Shown here in pieces: positions 1 through 5,768 of a stretch of 16,013 nt of DNA. Position 1 is the stretch's first letter. Each line of letters starts with the position of its first letter. The position numbers and the translations under genes were made by a program. The DNA lies in the NCBI GenBank assembly GCA_902490245.1, contig CABUDB010000009.1, forward strand, positions 1 to 16,013, read 5' to 3'. The notes under the pieces were generated by a model. The model searched no databases. It was not told the origin of the DNA and saw only the letters and a program-made list of their open reading frames with translations. This DNA is from an uncultured Collinsella sp. GTDB lineage: Bacteria; Actinomycetota; Coriobacteriia; Coriobacteriales; Coriobacteriaceae.

Positions 1-32
1 AGCCACTTCGACAAAAGCCGAGCCACCAAAAC

Positions 33-103
33 AGCTGCGGCGCCGCCTGAAGGAATGGACCCTTGCTTCCGGTCTTTTCCTCCAAGCGGCGCCGCAGCTT
101 TTT
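33..103 (+). terminator. Long-loop hairpin with T-run, probable terminator
   Basis: Arms 33-46 and 86-99 are perfect 14-bp complements (AGCTGCGGCGCCGC and its reverse complement). They are separated by about 39 nt and followed by five T at 99-103. This fits an intrinsic terminator for a plus-strand gene lying to the left of the window, although the loop is unusually long. Seen directly; the terminator role is inferred. Confidence 0.6.
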
Positions 104-125
104 CATGCCCCGATGTGTCCCAGCA

Positions 126-190
126 CTTGCGGTGAAATAGGGACTGTTTACGCCGTCAGAGCCGCAAAACAATCCTTATTTCACCGCAAC
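126..190. repeat. Palindromic interspersed repeat, copy 1
   Basis: Arms 126-149 and 167-190 pair over 24 bp with three mismatches, one of them a possible G-U in RNA. The arm core is TTGCGGTGAAATA. A second copy with the same right arm and similar flank lies at 7834-7900. Both copies lie about 15 nt beyond the stop codon of a minus-strand gene. The element may act as a transcript end or mRNA stabiliser; no T-run follows it, so a classical terminator is not shown. Confidence 0.75.
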
Positions 191-205
191 TAATGTAGGG
201 GCGAG

Positions 206-898
206 TTAGATGGCCGAGTCTTTGGACAGCTCAAAGTAGTCGGGATGCAAGGCGATAACCGGACCCTGCTCCTCGGGCATCAGGTGCAAGTGCGTCTCTG
301 CCAGGTAGCTCGCCGTGTCGGTATCGCCCCTCTTAATGGCCTCGAGAATCCGACGATGTTGTCGACGAATCGGCTCCCAATCCAGATCCTGCGACACCAT
401 ACGCAACCAGTTGTATCGCTCAAAATGCGTGTTGACGCTCTTCATCCAATCCCACAGCATGTGACGACCGGCAATCTCAAAACACGTCTCATGAAACAGG
501 TTATCCAAGTCGAAAAAGCGACGCGTCTCGCTATGGTCGAGCGACTCGGACTCGGCAAGAATCTGCTCGAGCCGATGCTTTTGCTCGGACGTGGCAGCCG
601 AACAACATTTAATGAGTACGCTTCTTTCGAGTTTCTCGCGCAAGAAACAGGCATTCTCGGCGTGTTCCATGCTGATCTTAGAGACGTAGGTGCCGCTCTT
701 GGGACGCGTTTCCACCAGCTCTTGCTCGCGCAGGCGCACAAAGGACTCGCGAATTGGCGTGCGCCCGATCCCCGTCTCCTTTTCCAGACCAATCGCCGAA
801 AGGCGCGTGCCGGGCTTGAGCTCGGCATAGATGATCTTGGAGCGTAATGCGTTGTATGCCTGATCTTGCAGGCTCTGATAATGCTGGTGCTGTTCCAT
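206..898 (-). CDS. GntR-family transcriptional regulator, FCD domain
   Basis: This is a cytosolic DNA-binding repressor or activator of 230 residues, the usual length for the FadR/FCD subfamily. Residues 11-75 form the GntR winged helix (YNALRSKII, GIGRTPIRESFVRL, and SGTYVSK as the wing). Residues 80-210 form the helical FCD ligand domain, with likely metal ligands D132, H136, H181 and H203. The ATG at 898 was chosen because a GAGGG sequence precedes it; an in-frame GTG at 940 lacks this and would add 14 residues. Uronate regulators such as UxuR and ExuR belong to this subfamily, and the pectin genes nearby make a uronate-type ligand plausible, but this is not shown. The gene is divergent from the YczE-like gene and shares an intergenic region carrying a perfect palindrome. 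Confidence 0.9.
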   Translation of the reverse strand: MEQHQHYQSLQDQAYNALRSKIIYAELKPGTRLSAIGLEKETGIGRTPIRESFVRLREQELVETRPKSGTYVSKISMEHAENACFLREKLERSVLIKCCSAATSEQKHRLEQILAESESLDHSETRRFFDLDNLFHETCFEIAGRHMLWDWMKSVNTHFERYNWLRMVSQDLDWEPIRRQHRRILEAIKRGDTDTASYLAETHLHLMPEEQGPVIALHPDYFELSKDSAI

Positions 899-1021
899 AA
901 AGCCCTCGGATGAAGCCCACGGTTTGTCGAATAACTCCACGTAATACTATCGCATCCCCCATCCCACGGCGATGTTTGAGGGGTAGGGCCGGGATTCGGC
1001 TTTTGACCGATAAGTTGTTGC

Positions 1022-1045
1022 AATTAGGTGAACGTTCACCTAATT
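1022..1045. promoter_or_regulatory. Perfect 24-bp palindromic operator
   Basis: The 24 bases from 1022 to 1045 are a perfect inverted repeat centred on CG at 1033/1034, with the core GGTGAACGTTCACC. A central CG with symmetric half-sites is typical of LacI-family operators, but the adjacent GntR protein cannot be excluded as the binder. The same core occurs upstream of the kduD-like gene and of GH105. The centre lies 50 bp upstream of the -10 box at 1081-1086. Confidence 0.85.
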
Positions 1046-1058
1046 TCTTCTATTTCGC

Positions 1059-1086
1059 TTTGCAAATGGATTCCCATGCGTATACT
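1059..1086 (+). promoter_or_regulatory. Probable sigma-70-type promoter for the YczE-like gene
   Basis: A -35-like TTTGCA at 1059-1064 and a -10 box TATACT at 1081-1086 are 16 bp apart. The predicted start near 1093 would give a leader of about 270 nt before the ATG at 1362. The palindromic operator centre is about 60 bp upstream of that start, a position more usual for an activator than for a blocking repressor. Confidence 0.5.
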
Positions 1087-1095
1087 AAATCTCAA

Positions 1096-1311
1096 CGAAA
1101 CCGATTTCGTCAAGCCTGGGCAATAGGATGCTAAGACGCACCCTACCATCTTGGCATCCTATTGCCCATGCCATGCCATTTGCTTTCTTCCCGTCTCGTT
1201 GAGCCCTTCAGTCCCATTCTGGCACAACGAGACATTCCTAGACGACTGACCATGGGGCCGGCTTTTCTGCCGTTGAGGCAGTGCCTCCGATAACCCTCTT
1301 TTTGCCGGCCC
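1096..1311 (+). other. Hairpin-rich leader upstream of the YczE-like gene
   Basis: No convincing gene is seen between 941 and 1361, but several inverted repeats are. CGAAA/TTTCG lies at 1096-1109. A perfect 14-bp stem pairs 1118-1131 with 1154-1167. A 9-bp stem pairs 1193-1201 with 1225-1233. GGGCCGGC/GCCGGCCC pairs 1255-1262 with 1304-1311 and encloses CTGCC/GGCAG at 1267-1281, the latter competing with GAGGC/GCCTC. I do not recognise a known riboswitch class. The 14-bp stem lacks a T-run, so it is not a clear terminator. Possible roles are attenuation, an RNA-binding site or an intergenic repeat. Confidence 0.45.
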
Positions 1312-1361
1312 AGGTCAGACATTTCTCTTTAAATATCCTTCAATCGAAAGGATGCAGCAGC

Positions 1362-2045
1362 ATGCGACCGCTCATCATCATGCATGGCGAGAAGATCGAC
1401 TGGCGTCATACCGTCATAAGAATGCTGATGTATCTGGCGGGCGTTGCCGTGCTGGCACTCGGTATGAGCCTCCAGACGGCATCTGGCCTGGGCGTCGCCG
1501 CGCTCACGTGCTTTGCCACGACCCTATCCATGCTCACGGGCAAGACGCTCGGCTTTTGGATTACAACTACCTATGTCGCTTACATCGCGGCGCAGCTCGC
1601 CATCTTGCGACGCGAATTTCAACCGCGCATTTTGCTCGAGCTTTGCTTTTCAACGCTAATGGGCGGCTTCACCGATCTGTTCATGGCGTTCAACCCGCTG
1701 CATCCCACGGCGCTCCCCGCGCAGGTTGCGACCATGCTGCTCTCCCTCGCTATCACCGCATTTGGCGTCAGTCTCGTCGTCAACATGGGCGTTGTCCCCA
1801 ACGCACCCGACGGCTTGGTGCAGGTCATTGCGGAAAAGCTCAAGCGCCGTTTTGGAGACGTAAAGGTCATGTTCGATTGCTCGCATGTCGCCGCCTCGCT
1901 CACGCTGTCGCTGGTATGCATGCACAACTTAGGCGGCTTTGGCGTAACCACCGCCATCTCGGCACTGTTCTTGGGCCACATCATCAACTTCGCCAACAAG
2001 CTGTTTGCCCAGCGATTCGTCCGCATGGCGTTTGGCGCCAAATAG
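1362..2045 (+). CDS. YczE/YitT-like multi-pass membrane protein
   Basis: This is an integral membrane protein of 227 residues with roughly six to seven hydrophobic segments (about 20-38, 42-58, 64-84, 90-110, 118-141, 173-188 and 192-212). The pattern LALGMSLQTASGLGV near the first helix and VVPNAPDGL near 143-152 resemble the YczE/YyaS family, whose substrate is not established. The ATG at 1362 was chosen because GAAAGGA lies about 9 nt upstream; an upstream start at 1281 would add a hydrophilic tail and lacks such a site. The gene stands alone, with its own promoter, a structured leader and an operator matching the one before the kduD-like gene. Co-regulation with uronate catabolism is therefore plausible and transport of a pectin product is a hypothesis only. 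Confidence 0.8.
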   Translation: MRPLIIMHGEKIDWRHTVIRMLMYLAGVAVLALGMSLQTASGLGVAALTCFATTLSMLTGKTLGFWITTTYVAYIAAQLAILRREFQPRILLELCFSTLMGGFTDLFMAFNPLHPTALPAQVATMLLSLAITAFGVSLVVNMGVVPNAPDGLVQVIAEKLKRRFGDVKVMFDCSHVAASLTLSLVCMHNLGGFGVTTAISALFLGHIINFANKLFAQRFVRMAFGAK

Positions 2046-2211
2046 CGAACAGCCGCGGAGCAAACGAGGCTCGAGTGCCCGGCATATCGATGTCGCAAAT
2101 AACGACGCACGCGCTATACGGACGATGAGGAATAGCCCGTCGCAAACCCCGCAAGCGGAGCTATATGTTGCTATAACTTGACATAAATTGGTCCATTGCC
2201 AGCCGGCATGC

Positions 2212-2243
2212 AAAAGGCCCCAAGCCATTCGCGGCTTGGGGCC
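2212..2243 (-). terminator. Intrinsic terminator of the AlbA_2 regulator gene
   Basis: Arms 2216-2226 (GGCCCCAAGCC) and 2233-2243 are perfect 11-bp complements around a 6-nt loop. Read on the minus strand the stem is followed by TTTT (2215-2212). It lies just beyond the stop at 2269. The rest of 2046-2268 shows no gene. Confidence 0.85.
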
Positions 2244-2268
2244 TGCCTGGTAACACAGGTCTTTCGGA

Positions 2269-3522
2269 CTACGCTCGCTCGTATTTCGTGGCGCGGCCTG
2301 TCCCCTGTTTCATGATCGCGTTTCGGCTGAGCAGAGATTCGAGCGCGGACAATGTTCGCGCACGGCTCAGCCCCGTCTGTTTCTCAATCTCACTTCGCGA
2401 CATAATTCGTCCGCCCGACAAGGCCTTAAGAACCTGAGCCTCTTCTCCAGACCCTTCAAAGGCATCGGTAACGGGCAACGCGACAGCTACCACGCCGCCA
2501 CGAATATCAAAGACCGGCTGATTAATCGAATCGCGATAGGCACGCCTAATGCGCGCAATTCCCGTTCCAAACTTCTCGATATAGTCCAACTTTAAGAAGA
2601 CCTCGGCAACGATGGGATTTCTGAGCACGGATATCTGTCCATACAGGTATTGCTCCGTCGTCAAGCCAGCGGGCAACGACCCGGGTGAAGTCACAACGAC
2701 GCGATCATCATACAGAGCAACCTGAACATTCGCTTGCACGTCCCACGTCCGATGCACTAGAGCGTTTGCAACTGCCTCGCGGAATGCCTCGAGGGGAATC
2801 CGGTCGGTCTGAACACGCTCGACACCTTCGATGCGCTCATAACGATAGTAGCGCGCGAACATGGCAACTGCTCTATCAACCTGCTCAATTGCAGACAGGC
2901 CCGTCGTCGTCTCACGATCTAAAAGCACGTCCTCGGTGTCGCCAAAACGAACGCAGTCGATGCCCGGAAATTCGTTGTTATCCGCCAATATCGCCGCGGC
3001 ATTGGTATAGCCATCCTTGCCGAGCAGGCGAAGCGTTCGCATGATATCCGACGTGAGCTCAGAAATGCCTAGATGCTCGATGCACTTGTGTTCGAGCGTA
3101 TGAAAACTCAGGTCCTGGCGAGCCGAGGTGAGCGCATCGAACGTCAGATTGCTGCCTTCGAGCGTCAGCCTGCCGTATTCAAAACGGTCGACCTCTACCG
3201 TCGCCGAATCATTTCGCCTGTAGGCCTTCCCCTTGCTTCGATAGGGCTTGTCCTGCCCCTCGTAAACCGTAAGCGTTACAGTTCCGCGGTTCTCGTCGAG
3301 CTCGAGCGTGTAACGAGGCGCAGGATCCAGACTGTCATTAATCATGTTCTCGATGCGCAGACACTCCGCAACCGGGTCAGAAAGACCGACTGCAACACCA
3401 CCGTCGTCAACGCCAAACTCTATCTTGCCCGTCCCGTAGTTTGCATAGGCGCTCACCGTTTTAAGAAACGTCGGCGTTACGCTTTCCTTGTATTCGACGG
3501 TAGGACTCTCTCTGACAACCAT
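2269..3522 (-). CDS. AlbA_2 / HATPase_c_4 domain putative transcriptional regulator
   Basis: The 417-residue cytosolic protein has three regions. Residues 1-125 are an AlbA_2 (Schlafen AAA_4-type) domain, with SPTVEYKES near the start and a FGVDDGG turn. Residues 235-350 resemble the HATPase_c_4 domain, with EAVANALVHR at 249-258 and a KFGTGI motif at 317-322. Residues 360-417 are a winged-helix-like tail (SRSEIEKQTGLSRARTLSAL). Proteins of this layout are usually annotated as putative DNA-binding regulators or RecG-like ATP-binding proteins; the biological role is mostly unknown. The ATG at 3522 was chosen because AAGGA lies 8 nt upstream and homologous proteins start close to this motif; an ATG at 3552 has no such site. 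The codons look less GC-biased than in the neighbours, a hint of transfer. The gene is monocistronic, with a motif cluster upstream and its own terminator. Confidence 0.85.
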   Translation of the reverse strand: MVVRESPTVEYKESVTPTFLKTVSAYANYGTGKIEFGVDDGGVAVGLSDPVAECLRIENMINDSLDPAPRYTLELDENRGTVTLTVYEGQDKPYRSKGKAYRRNDSATVEVDRFEYGRLTLEGSNLTFDALTSARQDLSFHTLEHKCIEHLGISELTSDIMRTLRLLGKDGYTNAAAILADNNEFPGIDCVRFGDTEDVLLDRETTTGLSAIEQVDRAVAMFARYYRYERIEGVERVQTDRIPLEAFREAVANALVHRTWDVQANVQVALYDDRVVVTSPGSLPAGLTTEQYLYGQISVLRNPIVAEVFLKLDYIEKFGTGIARIRRAYRDSINQPVFDIRGGVVAVALPVTDAFEGSGEEAQVLKALSGGRIMSRSEIEKQTGLSRARTLSALESLLSRNAIMKQGTGRATKYERA

Positions 3523-3561
3523 ACGTACGGTCCTTCTCCTTTTCATGCTCATCTGAACCGT

Positions 3562-3567
3562 ATTATA
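3562..3567 (-). promoter_or_regulatory. -10 box of the AlbA_2 regulator promoter
   Basis: The minus strand reads TATAAT at 3567-3562, about 40 nt before the ATG at 3522. No good -35 hexamer is seen. The first copy of the 18-bp motif (3569-3586) falls directly upstream, over the spacer and -35 zone, so a protein bound there would affect this promoter. Confidence 0.5.
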
Positions 3568-3568
3568 A

Positions 3569-3692
3569 GACGAAAAACATTTGCGTACGGCTTAGAATCA
3601 GACGCAAACTGTTTTCGTCTTATTTGCGTACGGAAACTAGATACAAATTTCACGTTCATACGACTATTTACCAAACGCATAGTGTTTTCGTC
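3569..3692. promoter_or_regulatory. Three copies of an 18-bp motif, candidate operator cluster
   Basis: The motif is close to ACGCANANTGTTTTCGTC. Copies are at 3602-3619 and 3675-3692 on the plus strand (15 of 18 bases shared) and at 3569-3586 on the minus strand, the last forming an inverted pair with the copy at 3602-3619. A 12-bp direct repeat, ATTTGCGTACGG, also occurs at 3579-3590 and 3622-3633. The cluster abuts the AlbA_2 gene promoter. Autoregulation by that protein is the simplest reading but is inferred. Confidence 0.65.
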
Positions 3693-3715
3693 CGGCAATG
3701 CGTCCGTAATCCAAA

Positions 3716-3752
3716 CAAAAAGGCCCCGAGCTCGTGTTGAACTCGGGACCTC
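3716..3752 (-). terminator. Minus-strand terminator-like hairpin with no obvious upstream gene
   Basis: Arms 3721-3733 and 3740-3752 pair over 13 positions with two mismatches around the loop GTGTTG. On the minus strand the stem is followed by TTTTT (3720-3716 region). No minus-strand gene is recognisable between here and 3970, so it would end either an antisense transcript from the kduD promoter region or readthrough. On the plus strand only a weak TCTT follows. Confidence 0.6.
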
Positions 3753-3837
3753 TTGCGCCGCGCATCTATGAGAGGAGAAATGCGATGCGCACGGGCGCTA
3801 CTCCATGTAGCAGATATCGCGACGAGCGGCTGCAACC

Positions 3838-3864
3838 GTTCACCTTTTAAAAGTGAACGTTCAC
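3838..3864. promoter_or_regulatory. Operator upstream of the kduD-like gene
   Basis: GTGAACGTTCAC at 3853-3864 is a perfect 12-bp palindrome with the same core as the 1022-1045 site. An extra GTTCAC half-site at 3838-3843 forms a second near-palindrome with GTGAAC across the AT-rich middle CTTTTAAAAG. The centre of the main site (3858/3859) is 51 bp upstream of the TATACT box at 3907-3912. Confidence 0.8.
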
Positions 3865-3881
3865 CTGATTCTAGGAAAACC

Positions 3882-3912
3882 TGACTTTTAATTCCTCCGC
3901 TTCTCCTATACT
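3882..3912 (+). promoter_or_regulatory. Probable promoter of the kduD-like gene
   Basis: The -10 box TATACT is at 3907-3912 and a weak -35-like TGACTT at 3882-3887, 19 bp apart. Transcription would begin near 3919. The poor -35 and the operator near -60 suggest dependence on an activator, though this is inference. Confidence 0.45.
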
Positions 3913-3941
3913 GAACTTGTAATAGAAGCAAGACTTATATA

Positions 3942-3953
3942 GATGAACGTTTC
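3942..3953. promoter_or_regulatory. Imperfect second operator in the kduD leader
   Basis: GATGAACGTTTC keeps the TGAACGTT core of the other sites but has a degenerate right half, like the TGAACGTTTC site at 11411-11420. Its centre is 90 bp downstream of the main operator centre, so the two would flank the promoter. This spacing would allow looping, but a chance match to the short core cannot be excluded. Confidence 0.4.
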
Positions 3954-3969
3954 TTTTGGAAGGATTGTA

Positions 3970-4779
3970 ATGTCTAACCTTATGGACAGCTTCCGCCTGG
4001 ACGGCAAGGTCGCGCTCGTGACCGGCGCCACCTATGGCATCGGCATGGCCATGGCCGAGGCACTCGGCGAAGCCGGCGCCAGGATCGCCTTTAACGCCCG
4101 TCACGCCGACAAGGTCGCCGAGGCCGAGAAGCACTACCGCGAGCTGGGCTTTGATGCTCACGGCTATGTTGCCGACGTCACCGACGAGGCCGTCGTCGCC
4201 GAGCTCATCGCCAAGATCGAGGCCGATTTTGGCACCACGCCCGACATTCTGGTCAACAACGCAGGCGTCATCCAGCGCACCCCGATGCTCGACATGAGCG
4301 CCGAGGACTTCCGTCGCGTCGTCGACATCGACCTCAATGCCCCGTTTATCGTGTCCAAGGCCTGCCTGCCGGGCATGATCGCCAAGGGTCACGGCAAGAT
4401 CATCAACATCTGCTCCATGATGAGCGAGCTCGGCCGCGAGACCATCGCGGGCTATGCCGCCGCCAAGGGCGGACTCAAGATGCTCACCAAGAACATCTGC
4501 TCCGAGTTTGGCGAGGCCAATATCCAGTGCAACGGCATTGGGCCCGGCTACATCGCCACGCCGCAGACCGCACCACTGCGCGAGACGCAGCCCGACGGCA
4601 GACGCCACCCGTTTGACCAGTTCATCATTGCCAAGACGCCGGCCGCCCGTTGGGGCACGCCCGAGGACCTGAAGGGCCCCGCCGTGTTCCTGGCTTCCGA
4701 CGCATCGAACTTCGTCAACGGGCACATTCTGTACGTGGACGGCGGCATCCTCGCATACATCGGCAAACAGCCGCAATAA
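3970..4779 (+). CDS. kduD: KduD/DhuD-like 2-dehydro-3-deoxygluconate dehydrogenase (SDR)
   Basis: This is a cytosolic NAD(P)-dependent short-chain dehydrogenase of 269 residues. It likely interconverts 2,5-diketo-3-deoxygluconate and 2-keto-3-deoxygluconate in uronate catabolism. The dinucleotide motif TGATYGIG lies at 18-25, NNAG at 96-99, the catalytic serine at about 149 and YAAAK at 162-166. The C-terminal VDGG segment is typical of the gluconate 5-dehydrogenase/KduD branch. The ATG at 3970 follows GGAAGGA; an in-frame ATG at 3943 would add nine residues and overlaps the second operator. The neighbouring RpiB-like isomerase supports the uronate assignment. Gluconate 5-dehydrogenase is the main alternative, since the subfamilies are hard to separate by eye. 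Confidence 0.85.
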   Translation: MSNLMDSFRLDGKVALVTGATYGIGMAMAEALGEAGARIAFNARHADKVAEAEKHYRELGFDAHGYVADVTDEAVVAELIAKIEADFGTTPDILVNNAGVIQRTPMLDMSAEDFRRVVDIDLNAPFIVSKACLPGMIAKGHGKIINICSMMSELGRETIAGYAAAKGGLKMLTKNICSEFGEANIQCNGIGPGYIATPQTAPLRETQPDGRRHPFDQFIIAKTPAARWGTPEDLKGPAVFLASDASNFVNGHILYVDGGILAYIGKQPQ

Positions 4780-4792
4780 GGAAACCGGGCGA

Positions 4793-4902
4793 GGCGGTCG
4801 GCAGTTAAGTCTGCTGCTCGGACAGTCCTGCGCAAGACGGAAAGCACATTAAGTGCTTTCCTTTGCGTGCGGAACTCGCGACAGACTTAACTGCCGACCG
4901 CC
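4793..4902. repeat. 110-nt two-tier hairpin between kduD and the isomerase gene
   Basis: The outer arms 4793-4813 and 4882-4902 are perfect 21-bp complements. Inside them, GGAAAGCAC (4839-4847) and GTGCTTTCC (4853-4861) form a 9-bp stem with a 5-nt loop, extended by CGCAA/TTGCG at 4831-4835 and 4863-4867. No T-run follows, so it is not a simple terminator. It may be an mRNA processing or stabilising element in the two-gene transcript, or a member of a genomic palindrome family. Confidence 0.75.
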
Positions 4903-4986
4903 CGCATAGCTCATCGCGGATTGGCTTTGCCGCCGCCCGCGCACAGAAACAAAAAACTGGAAGATTTAGTTGAAAGGTTAACTCAA

Positions 4987-5628
4987 ATGAAGATCGCTCT
5001 AATCAACGAGAATTCTCAGAACTCCAAGAACCCTATGATCGAGGCTGCCCTTAAGAAGGTTGTCGAGCCCATGGGGCACACCGTCTTTAACTATGGCATG
5101 TATGCCGACGCCGACTCCAAGCCCCTCACCTACGTGCAGAACGGCATTCTTGCTGCCGTGCTGCTCAACTCCGGCGCTGCCGACTACGTCGTGACCGGTT
5201 GCGGCACCGGCGAGGGCGCCATGCTCGCCTGCAACTCCTTCCCCGGCGTGCTGTGCGGCCATGTTGCCGACCCGCTGGATGCCTACACCTTTGCCCAGGT
5301 CAACGATGGCAATGCCGTCGCCATGCCCTTCGCCCTCAAGAACGGCTGGGGCCAGGAGCTCAACCTCGAGTACACCTTCGAGAAGCTCTTTGGCTTTGGT
5401 TCGGGCAACGGCTACCCCGCCGAGCGCGTTGAGCCCGAGCAGCGCAACAAGAAGATTCTCGACGGCGTGCGCGCTGTGACCATGCGTCCGCTCGTCGACG
5501 TCCTGGGCGAAATCGATCAGGATCTGGTGAAGGGCGCCCTCGCTGGCGAGCACTTCCAGGAGTACTTCTTTGCCAACGCCACCGACGAGGCCATCATCGC
5601 CAAGGTCAAGGAGCTCTTGGGGCTGTAA
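4987..5628 (+). CDS. RpiB/LacA/LacB-family isomerase, DhuI-like
   Basis: The 213-residue cytosolic protein belongs to the RpiB/LacAB sugar-phosphate isomerase family. The signature GCGTGEGA is at 71-78, with C72 at the position of the RpiB active-site cysteine. It is longer than ordinary RpiB (about 150 residues), with an extra C-terminal region from about 140. DhuI of streptococci, an isomerase of 4-deoxy-5-ketouronate, belongs to this family and is paired with the SDR DhuD; the same pairing is seen here, so this protein probably replaces the unrelated KduI. The ATG at 4987 follows GAAAGG by about 8 nt. It lies 207 bp after the dehydrogenase gene, with a long hairpin between them. The family is clear; the substrate is inferred from context. 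Confidence 0.85.
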   Translation: MKIALINENSQNSKNPMIEAALKKVVEPMGHTVFNYGMYADADSKPLTYVQNGILAAVLLNSGAADYVVTGCGTGEGAMLACNSFPGVLCGHVADPLDAYTFAQVNDGNAVAMPFALKNGWGQELNLEYTFEKLFGFGSGNGYPAERVEPEQRNKKILDGVRAVTMRPLVDVLGEIDQDLVKGALAGEHFQEYFFANATDEAIIAKVKELLGL

Positions 5629-5672
5629 TAAGGTCCACGGGGCGCACCGCCCCCCCCAACAAGCCGCCAGAC

Positions 5673-5713
5673 AAAAGGCGCCGCGACAATCCATGTGTCG
5701 CGGCGCCTTTTTT
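5673..5713. terminator. Bidirectional intrinsic terminator
   Basis: AAAAGGCGCCGCGACA (5673-5688) pairs with 5696-5711 around a 7-nt loop. The plus-strand stem runs into TTTTTT (5708-5713) and the minus-strand stem into TTTT. It separates the convergent isomerase (ending 5628) and OYE-type (ending 5769) genes and can end both transcripts. Confidence 0.95.
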
Positions 5714-5768
5714 GATTGGCTATCGCTTGAGCCACCGCAAGGCGGCCGCTCCCCTATTTGCCGAGAGC

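Noticed and set aside
1118..1167. 14-bp stem in the YczE leader as an intrinsic terminator
   Set aside because: No T-run follows the stem on either strand; kept only as part of the structured leader.
2171..2200. TTGACA near 2178 as a promoter
   Set aside because: No matching -10 box at a proper distance and no downstream plus-strand gene.
3721..3760. tRNA-like string (GAACTCGGGACCTC) before the kduD-like gene
   Set aside because: The T-loop would be 11 nt and no D or anticodon arm can be folded; a terminator hairpin explains it better.
3785..3850. 21-codon frame after an AGGAG sequence, possible leader peptide
   Set aside because: It lies upstream of the likely kduD promoter and ends at the operator, so it is probably not on that transcript; no other support.
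3871..4776. 301-codon minus-strand frame opposite the kduD-like gene
   Set aside because: Mirror of the SDR coding sequence, with no family signature and no ribosome site.
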